From positions 1 to 18,786 of the forward strand of contig CAYJGQ010000036.1 of the NCBI GenBank assembly GCA_964369885.1: a stretch of DNA of 18,786 bases. Direction: 5' to 3'. The notes under the pieces were generated by a model. That model saw only the letters and a program-made list of their open reading frames with translations, was not told where the DNA came from and did no database searches. Numbering within the stretch: position 1 is the first letter of the stretch; each line of letters opens with the position of its first letter. Origin of the DNA: Heteroruminococcus sp964369885. GTDB taxonomy: Bacteria > Bacillota > Clostridia > Oscillospirales > Ruminococcaceae. Positions 10,138-16,505 of this stretch are shown here, piece by piece. The translations under genes were made by a program, and so were the position numbers.

Positions 10138-11250
10138 CTAAACATTCCACATAACCTTCTGTGGCTCAAGCATTTCAAAACCACAGGAGGCAAGAATTTC
10201 ATCCACATGTTTGATGGATTCACCGCTCCAACCATAGGAGCCAAAGGCCATACCGATGCGGTTTTTGGGTTTTAGCCCCTTCATGTAGGTTAAAAAGGCC
10301 GACACAGTGGGCATCATCTGATTATTAAGGGTAGGGGAACCCACAAAAATATACTTTGCCTCAATTAGTCTTGCCATGGCGTGGGAATAATGCTTTTCGG
10401 AAAGGCAGATAAGCTCTACCTGCATACCCTTTTGGCTATACTCCTGCTCAAGGCGCAGTGCCATTTTGTGGGTGGTGCCCCACATGGTGTCGTAAACCAC
10501 CACCACCTTGTCCTCCTGTACGGTGTTCTTGCTCCACTGCACATATTTTTCCAGCACCTTGGGTAGGCTCTCTCGCAGTATTACACCGTGGGAGGGGCAG
10601 GCGGTTTGGATATCCAGTCCGCCCAGTGCTCCCAAAAGTTTTTCCACCTGCAGGCCAAAGGGTAGGACTATATTTGCATAGTAGTCGGCCATTCTGTCCA
10701 GCAAATCCTCGGTGGAAAGCTCGGTGTCATATGTCACGCCTGTGCCAATGTGCTGACCAAGGGCGTCATTTGAAAAGAGGATTTTTTCCTCGGTGAGGTA
10801 GGTGGCCATGCTGTCGGGCCAATGCACCATGGGCATGGGGATAAACTGAAAATTGTATTGGCCGGTGCACAAGCTGTCCCCGTTTTTAACAGTTACGCCC
10901 TCCCACCTACTTTGTGGGTAGTATATGGCCAGCTCCTTTTGGCAGTTGGCCGTGCCGTAAATTTTGGCATTGGGGTAGGCGCTTAAAACCTCGGGCAGTG
11001 CACCGCTGTGGTCGGGTTCGGCGTGGTTGGCAATAATATAATCCACCTCGCGCTCCCCAATAACCTCCTTTATGTTATCAAGAAGATCTTTTGAAAACTT
11101 GTTTTTTACAAAGTCTATCAGTGTGATTTTTTCGTCCACCACCAAGTAGGCATTGTAGGTTGTGCCAATGGGGGCTTCATAGCCGTGGAAGATGCGCACA
11201 TCACTATCTATCGCTCCAACACTGTAAATATTATCGCATACCTTGTTCAT
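10138..11250 (-). CDS. Flavodiiron protein (A-type flavoprotein, O2/NO reductase)
   Basis: This 370-residue flavodiiron protein reduces O2 to water or NO to N2O and protects anaerobes from oxygen or nitrosative stress. The N-terminal metallo-beta-lactamase-like domain carries the di-iron ligands: His76, Glu78, Asp80 and His81 in HAEPDH, His143, Asp162 and His221 (CPSHG). The C-terminal flavodoxin domain begins near 249, with the FMN phosphate loop DTMWGTTHKMA. No rubredoxin or flavin-reductase domain is fused, so an outside electron donor is needed; none is encoded nearby. The ATG at 11250 is chosen because TGAGGTGA lies five bases upstream. A GTG three codons earlier falls inside that ribosome site. 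The gene is somewhat shorter than the usual 390-400 residues but looks complete. O2 versus NO preference cannot be decided here. Confidence 0.95.
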   Translation of the reverse strand: MNKVCDNIYSVGAIDSDVRIFHGYEAPIGTTYNAYLVVDEKITLIDFVKNKFSKDLLDNIKEVIGEREVDYIIANHAEPDHSGALPEVLSAYPNAKIYGTANCQKELAIYYPQSRWEGVTVKNGDSLCTGQYNFQFIPMPMVHWPDSMATYLTEEKILFSNDALGQHIGTGVTYDTELSTEDLLDRMADYYANIVLPFGLQVEKLLGALGGLDIQTACPSHGVILRESLPKVLEKYVQWSKNTVQEDKVVVVYDTMWGTTHKMALRLEQEYSQKGMQVELICLSEKHYSHAMARLIEAKYIFVGSPTLNNQMMPTVSAFLTYMKGLKPKNRIGMAFGSYGWSGESIKHVDEILASCGFEMLEPQKVMWNV

Positions 11251-11263
11251 AACTATCACCTCA

Positions 11264-11460
11264 GTAAGATATTTTCCGTTTTTAAATTTGATAATAGAAT
11301 TAAATTGGATATCAATTATCCCAATGAAAGTAGTTTAACACAATTTGTAAGAAAAAAACAGTGATAAAGCAAAAATAAGTATACTTTTTTAGTAGAATTT
11401 ATTTGGTGGATTGGTGGGGGATTTTGTGCAGGGTAACAAAGGTCGGTAAAAAAATATAAC
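11264..11460. promoter_or_regulatory. AT-rich control region upstream of flavodiiron gene
   Basis: This spacer is very AT-rich. On the minus strand a TATTAT (plus-strand ATAATA at 11291-11296) could be a -10 box, but its -35 region is weak. Next to it is an inverted repeat, AATTG-GATAT-CAATT at 11303-11317, nested in a longer imperfect ATTGG/CCAAT repeat reaching 11325. It may be an operator. The weak -35 would fit a gene that needs an activator, but this is only inference. Confidence 0.4.
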
Positions 11461-11479
11461 ATTCGACAAGTAAAAAGCC

Positions 11480-11508
11480 TTGACACACCCCCGTTACTTA
11501 TGTATAAT
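11480..11508 (+). promoter_or_regulatory. Perfect-consensus sigma-A promoter of ylxM-ffh cluster
   Basis: TTGACA (11480-11485) and TATAAT (11503-11508) are exact consensus boxes with the ideal 17-base spacer. Transcription should begin near 11515, about 48 bases before the proposed ylxM start. Such strength suits genes for the signal recognition particle and a ribosomal protein. Confidence 0.93.
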
Positions 11509-11562
11509 ATCAAAAGAACAAATGTGAAGTACAATACTTTACACCATACAGGGGGTGAGAGT

Positions 11563-11925
11563 ATTCCTAAGAATCTAAACATTTCGGTGCTGCTGGACTT
11601 TTACGGCGAAATGCTAACCGAAAAGCAACGAGAGGTAGTAGAGCTTTACTACAACCAGGATCTTTCGCTGGCCGAAATAGCCCTGCACAGCGGCATATCA
11701 CGCCAAGGGGTTAGAGATAGCATAAAGCGCGCCGAGGGGCAACTCCTTGAGTATGAGGAGCGCCTTGGGCTTTCGCGGCGGTTTAAGGATATAAATAAAG
11801 GGCTGGAGCGTATTGGCGAGCTTGTGGCGAGCATACGTCAAAGCAACGCCAAAATGGGTGCTCACACCGAGATTGACACCTGCGCAAGCGAAATTTGGGA
11901 GATTGCAAAAACGCTAAATGATTGA
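11563..11925 (+). CDS. ylxM: YlxM-like SRP-associated helix-turn-helix protein (probable ATT start)
   Basis: This YlxM/p13-like protein is a small helix-turn-helix factor almost always encoded just before ffh and thought to modulate the signal recognition particle. The characteristic N-terminal block LLDFYGEMLTEKQREVVELY is followed by a helix-turn-helix, LSLAEIALHSGISRQGVRDS. No ATG, GTG or TTG lies where the family begins. The in-frame ATG at 11500 overlaps the promoter -10 box, and the GTG at 11524 is about nine bases from the predicted transcript start with no ribosome site. GGGGGTGA at 11551-11558 is the only clear ribosome site, and four bases after it an ATT codon gives 120 residues beginning (M)PKNLNISVLL, as expected for the family. 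The function is well supported; the ATT start is an inference. Confidence 0.85.
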   Translation: MPKNLNISVLLDFYGEMLTEKQREVVELYYNQDLSLAEIALHSGISRQGVRDSIKRAEGQLLEYEERLGLSRRFKDINKGLERIGELVASIRQSNAKMGAHTEIDTCASEIWEIAKTLND

Positions 11926-11958
11926 TAATTTTCTGCTCTAAATAAAGGGGAGTTTTTA

Positions 11959-13305
11959 GTGGCATTTGAAGGACTTTCACAAAAGCTAAATGGCGTTTTT
12001 AAGCGCCTGAAAGGCCGAGGAAAGCTCAGCGAATCGGATGTAAAAGAGGCTATGCGAGAGGTGCGAATGGCACTGCTTGAGGCCGACGTAAACTACAAGG
12101 TAGCCAAGGATTTTGTGGCCTCGGTTGGCGAGAAATCCATTGGCGCCGAGGTAATGGAAAGCCTTACACCGGCACAGCAGGTTATAAAGATAGTTAATGA
12201 TGAAATGACAAGCCTAATGGGCGGGGTAAACTCTCGTATAAACATTTCCTCAAAGATACCCACCATCATAATGATGTGTGGACTTCAGGGCTCGGGTAAG
12301 ACCACCCATTCGGGCAAACTGGCCAAGCATTTTAAGGATCAGGGCAAGCGCCCTCTGCTGGTGGCCTGTGATATCTACCGCCCGGCCGCCATTGATCAGC
12401 TCAAGGTGGTGGGAGGCAAGGCCGGTGTTCCTGTGTTTGAGATGGGGCAAATAGATCCACTGACCATTGCAAATGCGGCGCTTGCACATGCACGCGACCA
12501 CGGCAACGACATAATGATACTTGATACCGCCGGCCGACTGCATGTTGACGAGGTTTTGATGCAAGAGCTTTGCGGACTCAAGGACAAGCTACACCCCCAC
12601 GAAATACTTCTGGTGGTTGACGCTATGACAGGTCAGGATGCCGTAAATGTGGCAGGAAGCTTTGACCAGGCGCTGGGTATTGACGGCGTTATACTTACAA
12701 AACTCGACGGCGACACCCGTGGCGGTGCGGCACTTTCGGTGCGAGCAGTCACAGGCAAGCCCATAAAGTTTGCGGGCATGGGGGAGAAGATAGAAGATCT
12801 TGAACCCTTCCACCCCGACCGCATGGCCTCCCGAATACTTGGAATGGGTGACGTACTTACCCTTATAGACAAGGTTCAGGCGGATTTTGACGAAAAATCT
12901 GCCCTTGAGATGGCCCAAAAGATGAAAAGCAACCGCATGGACTTTAACGACCTGCTTGAGCAGATGCAACAACTGCGAAAGATGGGGCCGTTGTCATCGG
13001 TACTGGGAATGCTACCCGGTGTAGCGGGCAAAATTGGGGACGATGAGGCCGAAGAAGGGGAGCGTCAGCTTAAACTTACCGAGGCGATTATCTTTTCCAT
13101 GACCCCGGCCGAGCGTGAGAAACCCTCGCTTATAAACCCTGCCCGTAAGCGCCGAATCGCCGCAGGCAGTGGCACAAAGGTGGAGGATGTAAACCGTCAA
13201 CTGCGCCAACTTGAGCAGATGCAAAAGATGATGAAGCAGTTTGGCAAAATGGGCAAACGTGGGCGCAAAATGCCATTTGGCGGAATGCCGGGTATGCCGT
13301 TTTAA
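11959..13305 (+). CDS. ffh: Signal recognition particle GTPase Ffh (SRP54)
   Basis: Ffh binds 4.5S/6S RNA and signal sequences of nascent membrane proteins and docks with FtsY to deliver ribosomes to the membrane. The 448-residue product has an N-terminal helical bundle (1-90), the G domain with P-loop GLQGSGKT (108-115), DTAGR (189-193) and TKLDGDTRGG (247-256), then the methionine-rich M domain ending in MPFGGMPGMPF. The P-loop is followed by HSGKLA, where many Ffh proteins have TxxKLA. The GTG start is chosen from the AAGGGGAG site at 11945-11952. It lies 33 bases after ylxM and 60 before rpsP, in the usual order for Firmicutes. No SRP RNA gene was found in the window. Confidence 0.98.
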   Translation: MAFEGLSQKLNGVFKRLKGRGKLSESDVKEAMREVRMALLEADVNYKVAKDFVASVGEKSIGAEVMESLTPAQQVIKIVNDEMTSLMGGVNSRINISSKIPTIIMMCGLQGSGKTTHSGKLAKHFKDQGKRPLLVACDIYRPAAIDQLKVVGGKAGVPVFEMGQIDPLTIANAALAHARDHGNDIMILDTAGRLHVDEVLMQELCGLKDKLHPHEILLVVDAMTGQDAVNVAGSFDQALGIDGVILTKLDGDTRGGAALSVRAVTGKPIKFAGMGEKIEDLEPFHPDRMASRILGMGDVLTLIDKVQADFDEKSALEMAQKMKSNRMDFNDLLEQMQQLRKMGPLSSVLGMLPGVAGKIGDDEAEEGERQLKLTEAIIFSMTPAEREKPSLINPARKRRIAAGSGTKVEDVNRQLRQLEQMQKMMKQFGKMGKRGRKMPFGGMPGMPF

Positions 13306-13365
13306 TGTGATTTCATAGGCCTTGGCCGTGAATAAATAAAAGAAAAAAGTATAGGAGGTGACAGC

Positions 13366-13608
13366 ATGGCCGTTAAAATAAGACTACGTCGTATAGGCGC
13401 AAAGAAAGCCCCTTTCTACCGTATCGTGGTGGCTGATTCCCGCTATCCCCGTGACGGAAGATTCATCGAGGAGGTTGGTACCTACGATCCCACTCGTGAT
13501 CCCAGCGCAGTAACAGTAGACGCAGAAAAGGTAAAGAAGTGGATCGCCACAGGCGCACAGCCCACTGATACCGTTAAGGTTATCCTTAAAAAAGAGGGCA
13601 TCCTCTAA
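13366..13608 (+). CDS. rpsP: 30S ribosomal protein S16
   Basis: S16 is an early-binding protein of the 30S ribosomal subunit and helps 16S rRNA folding. The 80-residue product has the invariant N-terminal pattern MAVKIRLRRIGAKKAPFYRI followed by VVADSR and the GTYDP turn near 38-42, and has the normal bacterial length. The ATG follows a near-perfect TAGGAGGTGA ribosome site at 13352-13361. Codon choice looks biased towards ATC and CGT, as expected for a highly expressed gene. It is transcribed with ffh upstream and khpA downstream. Confidence 0.98.
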   Translation: MAVKIRLRRIGAKKAPFYRIVVADSRYPRDGRFIEEVGTYDPTRDPSAVTVDAEKVKKWIATGAQPTDTVKVILKKEGIL

Positions 13609-13622
13609 GAAAAGCACCCTAC

Positions 13623-13656
13623 AAGCCTGAGCATCCAAATGGATGATCGGGCTTTT
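13623..13656 (+). promoter_or_regulatory. Intergenic hairpin between rpsP and khpA
   Basis: AAGCCTGAGCATCC (13623-13636) pairs with GGATGATCGGGCTT (13641-13654) around an AAAT loop. The 14-position stem has one G-U pair and one mismatch. Only four Ts follow, so it is probably a weak terminator, attenuator or mRNA-stability element, lowering khpA relative to rpsP. The role is inferred. Confidence 0.6.
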
Positions 13657-13708
13657 GGGACGATTTAGAGCTGTGTGCGGATTTTGCGCGCGGCGGATTG
13701 GAGATGGA

Positions 13709-13945
13709 ATGGAACAACTTATTGTTGCAATCGCAAGAGGGCTTGTTGATGATAAAGATGCAGTTAATGTAACTGCGGATTCTGAGCCCAACGAAGAAGG
13801 CACCATTGTGTACCACCTCCATGTGGCACCCGATGATATGGGTCGAGTTATAGGCAAGCAGGGCAGAATTGCCAAGGCCATCCGCACCGTGGTGCGGGCC
13901 TGCGCAAGCCGCAATGGCCAAAAAATCGCCGTTGAAATCGACTGA
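13709..13945 (+). CDS. khpA: KH-domain RNA-binding protein KhpA (YlqC family)
   Basis: KhpA is a small KH-domain RNA-binding protein that in Firmicutes often pairs with KhpB (Jag) and affects cell division and RNA regulation. The 78-residue product has the KH fold with the RNA-contacting GxxG loop as GKQG within GRVIGKQGRIAKAIRTVV (about 50-67), and the short acidic stretch before it is typical. The ATG at 13709 is chosen because GGAG at 13700-13703 precedes it; the longer reading frame from 13643 starts inside the preceding hairpin. It is the last gene of the ffh-rpsP cluster. In many relatives rimM and trmD follow, but here a terminator ends the unit. Confidence 0.94.
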   Translation: MEQLIVAIARGLVDDKDAVNVTADSEPNEEGTIVYHLHVAPDDMGRVIGKQGRIAKAIRTVVRACASRNGQKIAVEID

Positions 13946-13959
13946 TTATTGCACAGATT

Positions 13960-14012
13960 AACACAGGGTAACCACCCACGGAACATTACCGGGGTAGTTA
14001 CCCTGTGTTTTT
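13960..14012 (+). terminator. Terminator after khpA
   Basis: AACACAGGGTAAC (13960-13972) pairs perfectly with GTTACCCTGTGTT (13997-14009), followed by a T-run ending at 14012. The 24-base inner segment is GC-rich and may pair partly. This closes the ylxM-ffh-rpsP-khpA operon. Confidence 0.88.
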
Positions 14013-14020
14013 GCTTGTGC

Positions 14021-14218
14021 CAAGACCGTGGGGCTTTGCCCCTACCGCTTACGCGAAAGGTCAAGACCGTGGGGCCTTGCCCCGCACCCTACAAACTTTT
14101 GAAAAAGTTTGAACAAAACGTATAAACGCCCAAGGCCTGCGGCCTTGGGCGAAGTCTTTTGCGTATTTTAACATTAAAAAACACATCTTTGGGCGTGGTG
14201 TGGCTGCCATAATTATGG
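14021..14218. repeat. Modular intergenic hairpin element, copy 1
   Basis: This noncoding element lies between khpA and marR. In order it holds two units starting CAAGACCGTGGGG (14021 and 14062), each folding as GGGGC-loop-GCCCC; a hairpin AAACTTTT/AAAAGTTT (14093-14110); a perfect 11-base-pair GC hairpin (14127-14137 with 14141-14151) followed by AAGTCTTTTGCG, which looks like a terminator; and a conserved segment beginning CACATC (14182-14205). A 12-base palindrome CCATAATTATGG (14207-14218) follows. The same order recurs after etfA at 18341. Confidence 0.85.
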
Positions 14219-14236
14219 TTTAGTGGCCAACCTGTA

Positions 14237-14674
14237 TTATGCCTTAACCGCAATGTTGCCAATTGCTCTGCGCAGTAAATCATCAAACTGCTCAAGCTCC
14301 TCAGAGGAAAAGCCAAGGAGCATGTTGTCCTCAATACCGTGCACAAAGTCAAGACATACAAGGTGTTCCTTGCAGGCCTTACTGGTAAGCACAATTTTTT
14401 TGTGACGTGCATCGGTGGGGTCGGGCACCTTGGAAAGAAAGCCGTTTTTCTCAAGGTTTGCAATAAGGCTGGTCACCGATGAGTTTTTAAGGGACAAATG
14501 CTCGGCAATATCCTTTTGGTAGATGTCTTCCTCAGGATGGTTGTAAAGATAATTTATAACATTGGCCTGTTGCTGGGTTAGCCCCAAATGCTCAACACGC
14601 CTGTTTTTTAGCTGTACCATTAGGTGGGAAAGTTTATGGATTTTTGCACCGATATTCCTGCGCTTTTTTAGCAA
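14237..14674 (-). CDS. MarR-family transcriptional regulator
   Basis: This 145-residue winged-helix repressor of the MarR family typically binds palindromic operators as a dimer and is released by small ligands. The DNA-binding domain spans about 33-100: LTQQQANVINYL, then the helix-turn-helix IYQKDIAEHLSLKNSSVTSLIANLEKNGF, and the wing DPTDARHKKIVLT with the family D-x-R-x-K-x3-LT pattern. Flanking helices form the dimer interface. The start is TTG at 14674, preceded by AAGGGAGG. It is divergent from the maoC-bcd-etfBA operon with 196 bases between them, so it probably controls that operon and itself. FabT, a MarR protein acting on fatty-acid genes, is a known parallel, but the ligand here is unknown; an acyl-CoA or acyl-ACP is a guess. 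Confidence 0.92.
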   Translation of the reverse strand: MLKKRRNIGAKIHKLSHLMVQLKNRRVEHLGLTQQQANVINYLYNHPEEDIYQKDIAEHLSLKNSSVTSLIANLEKNGFLSKVPDPTDARHKKIVLTSKACKEHLVCLDFVHGIEDNMLLGFSSEELEQFDDLLRRAIGNIAVKA

Positions 14675-14709
14675 CTTGGGAGCCTCCCTTAATAAGTCTT
14701 GTTAAATAC

Positions 14710-14737
14710 ATAATAGGCATTTTTGAGATAATGTCAA
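14710..14737 (-). promoter_or_regulatory. Promoter of marR
   Basis: Read on the minus strand, TTGACA (complement of 14732-14737) and TATTAT (complement of 14710-14715) are separated by 16 bases. This gives a strong promoter about 35 bases before the marR start codon. Confidence 0.75.
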
Positions 14738-14758
14738 GTAAAAATCATACATTTTTAC
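14738..14758. promoter_or_regulatory. Palindrome next to marR -35 box
   Basis: GTAAAAAT (14738-14745) and ATTTTTAC (14751-14758) form a perfect inverted repeat around CATAC. It directly abuts the marR -35 box, so a dimeric regulator there could control marR. It differs from the GAATTC repeats further right and may bind a different protein. Confidence 0.5.
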
Positions 14759-14767
14759 CAAATTAGG

Positions 14768-14777
14768 TAGAATTCTA
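14768..14777. promoter_or_regulatory. Candidate MarR operator 1
   Basis: TAGAATTCTA is a perfect 10-base palindrome, nested in a longer AATTAG/CTAATT inverted repeat (14761-14780). It shares GAATTCTA with the repeat 29 bases downstream, about three helical turns away. Confidence 0.5.
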
Positions 14778-14796
14778 ATTTTTTTCTAAAAATATA

Positions 14797-14825
14797 TTGA
14801 ATTCTATTTAATTCTGTGATACAAT
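14797..14825 (+). promoter_or_regulatory. Promoter of the maoC-bcd-etf operon with overlapping operator
   Basis: TTGAAT (14797-14802) and TACAAT (14820-14825) are 17 bases apart, and TG at 14817-14818 gives an extended -10 box. The -35 box lies inside TTGAATTCTA (14797-14806), nearly identical to the palindrome at 14768. A regulator bound here would block RNA polymerase, fitting repression by the neighbouring MarR protein. Confidence 0.75.
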
Positions 14826-14870
14826 TTCGCCTGTAAGCAAAAAATCAGCAAAAAAGGGAGCGTTGTAATC

Positions 14871-15278
14871 ATGAAGTTAAGCGAGATCAAGGTTGGCGAT
14901 AAGGCCAACATGCGCAAGACCGTGACCGAGGGAGATGTCTACCTATACGCAGGCATTTCAGGCGACCAAAATCCTGTACACATCGACAAGGTTTATGCCG
15001 AGTCCACTCAGTTTGGCAGCCGAATTGCTCATGGCATGTTCACAGCAAGCTACATCACAGCAGTGCTTGGTATGCAGCTGCCCGGCCCGGGTTGCATCTA
15101 CATGGGGCAGGAACTGCGCTTTACCGCTCCGGTGCGCTTTGGCGACACCATCGACACCAAAATTGAAGTTATTGAGGTTATACCCGAGAAAAAACGTGTG
15201 GTTTTGTCCACCATCTGCACAAATCAGGATGGCACCGATGTTATAACCGGCAAGGCTACAATGTACATGCCCGAGTAA
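14871..15278 (+). CDS. MaoC-like (R)-specific enoyl-CoA hydratase
   Basis: This 135-residue single hot-dog-fold protein belongs to the MaoC/PhaJ family, which adds or removes water across enoyl-CoA / (R)-3-hydroxyacyl-CoA. The hydratase motif is SGDQNPVHID, with catalytic Asp31 and His36, followed by the conserved IAHGMFTAS and later a RFTAPVRFGDT segment. The length suits the single-domain PhaJ type. The ATG follows AGGGAG at 14855-14860 with a rather long 10-base spacing. It is the first gene of the operon, before bcd and etfBA, where clostridial butyrate clusters usually have crotonase (crt). It may therefore supply crotonyl-CoA from 3-hydroxybutyryl-CoA, or act on longer acyl chains. Stereochemistry is inferred from the family only. 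Confidence 0.92.
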   Translation: MKLSEIKVGDKANMRKTVTEGDVYLYAGISGDQNPVHIDKVYAESTQFGSRIAHGMFTASYITAVLGMQLPGPGCIYMGQELRFTAPVRFGDTIDTKIEVIEVIPEKKRVVLSTICTNQDGTDVITGKATMYMPE

Positions 15279-15296
15279 AAAAATTGTATGATGTAT

Positions 15297-15311
15297 CCCG
15301 GAATTACCGGG
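15297..15311 (+). other. Small hairpin between maoC and bcd
   Basis: CCCGG and CCGGG pair around AATTA in the 59-base gap. No T-run follows, so it is more likely an RNA processing or stability structure than a terminator. Confidence 0.45.
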
Positions 15312-15337
15312 TGTAATCCATAGAAGGAGTGAAAGAC

Positions 15338-16477
15338 ATGAATTTTACACTGAGCAAAGAACACAGCTTGGCACAGACTTTGTTTCGTGACTTCGCCGAC
15401 CGCGAGGTGGCTCCCATAGCCCACGAGATCGACGAGAACGAGCGTTTTCCTGTCGAGACGGTTGAGAAGCTAAAGAAGCTTGGATTTTTGGGCCTGCCCT
15501 TTTCCAAGGAGTACGGCGGACAGGGTTGCGACGAGCTTACCTATGTACTGCTAATGGAGCAACTTGGTCGTGTGTGCGGTTCGACCGCCATCATCACCTC
15601 GGTACATACCTCGCTTTGTTGTGGCGTGCTAAACAGCGTTGCCACCCCGGCACAAAAGGAAAAGTACCTGCGCCCCCTACTTGACGGCAGATACCTTGGC
15701 GCCTTTGGTCTTACCGAGCCCTCGGCCGGCACCGACGCCGCCAGCCAGCAGACCCGTGCCGTGCTTGAGGGTGACCACTACATCCTAAACGGCAGTAAAA
15801 TTTTCATCACAAACTCGGGTTGGGCAGATGTTTACACCATCTTTGCCATGACCGATAAGAGCCAGGGCACCCGTGGTATCTCGGCATTTATTGTAGAGAA
15901 GGACACCCCCGGATTTAAGGTTGGCAAGCCCGAGCTTAAGATGGGTATTAGAGCCTCGACCGCCTGTGAACTTATTTTTGACAACGTAAAAATCCCCAAA
16001 GAAAACCTACTGGGCAAAGAGGGCAAGGGATTTGGCATAGCCATGAAGGCACTGGACGGCGGACGTATAGGCATTGCCGGTCAGGCACTTGGCCTTGCAC
16101 AGGGCGCACTTGATAATGTTACCGCCTACGTTAAGGAGCGCAAGCAGTTTGGCAAACCCCTTAGCAAGCTGCAAAACACACAGTTTACCCTGGCCGACCT
16201 TGAAACCCGCGTACAGGCCGCTCGTCTTATGACATACAGCGCCGCCGTGGCTTATGATAAGGGCGAACCTATCTCGACCAAGGCTGCAATGGCAAAGCTT
16301 TTTGCCTCCGAGACGGCATCTTATGTTACCAACAGAGCCGTGCAGATGATGGGTGGCTACGGCTACATGCGTGAGTATCCTGTGGAGCGCATGATGCGTG
16401 ACGCCAAGATCACCGAGATTTACGAGGGTACAAGTGAAGTTATGAAGATGGTCATCGCCGGCCAACTGCTCAAGTGA
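15338..16477 (+). CDS. bcd: Butyryl-CoA dehydrogenase (short-chain acyl-CoA dehydrogenase)
   Basis: This FAD flavoenzyme probably reduces crotonyl-CoA to butyryl-CoA together with the EtfAB encoded next. The 379-residue length matches clostridial Bcd. Visible are the N-terminal helical domain, FGLTEPSAGTDA (flavin and substrate contacts), the FITNSGWAD segment, and the C-terminal EIYEGTSE motif with catalytic base Glu363. The ATG at 15338 is chosen because AAGGAG (15324-15329) is eight bases upstream; a GTG at 15329 overlaps that site. In clostridia, Bcd-EtfAB couples crotonyl-CoA reduction by NADH to ferredoxin reduction. Other short-chain acyl-CoA substrates remain possible. Codon choice looks more ATC-rich than in the uvr genes, suggesting high expression. 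Confidence 0.95.
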   Translation: MNFTLSKEHSLAQTLFRDFADREVAPIAHEIDENERFPVETVEKLKKLGFLGLPFSKEYGGQGCDELTYVLLMEQLGRVCGSTAIITSVHTSLCCGVLNSVATPAQKEKYLRPLLDGRYLGAFGLTEPSAGTDAASQQTRAVLEGDHYILNGSKIFITNSGWADVYTIFAMTDKSQGTRGISAFIVEKDTPGFKVGKPELKMGIRASTACELIFDNVKIPKENLLGKEGKGFGIAMKALDGGRIGIAGQALGLAQGALDNVTAYVKERKQFGKPLSKLQNTQFTLADLETRVQAARLMTYSAAVAYDKGEPISTKAAMAKLFASETASYVTNRAVQMMGGYGYMREYPVERMMRDAKITEIYEGTSEVMKMVIAGQLLK

Positions 16478-16505
16478 GTCGGACATTCAAAGGAGGAAAC
16501 CAACA

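Noticed and set aside
11516..11529. LexA-like GAAC-AAAT-GTGA downstream of the ylxM -10 box
   Set aside because: Only the left half-site fits; the right half lacks GTTY, so it does not meet the consensus met at uvrB.
11500..11562. N-terminal extension of YlxM from the ATG at 11500
   Set aside because: That ATG overlaps the -10 box of a perfect promoter, so it would not be in the mRNA, and the extra residues do not resemble the family.
13384..14064. Long minus-strand open frame of 226 codons
   Set aside because: It lies opposite rpsP and khpA, which are certain genes, and runs through their terminator; it is a shadow frame.
14021..14218. CRISPR array or integron-type repeats
   Set aside because: The repeats are unequal hairpin modules without regular spacing or spacers, and no cas or integrase gene is present.
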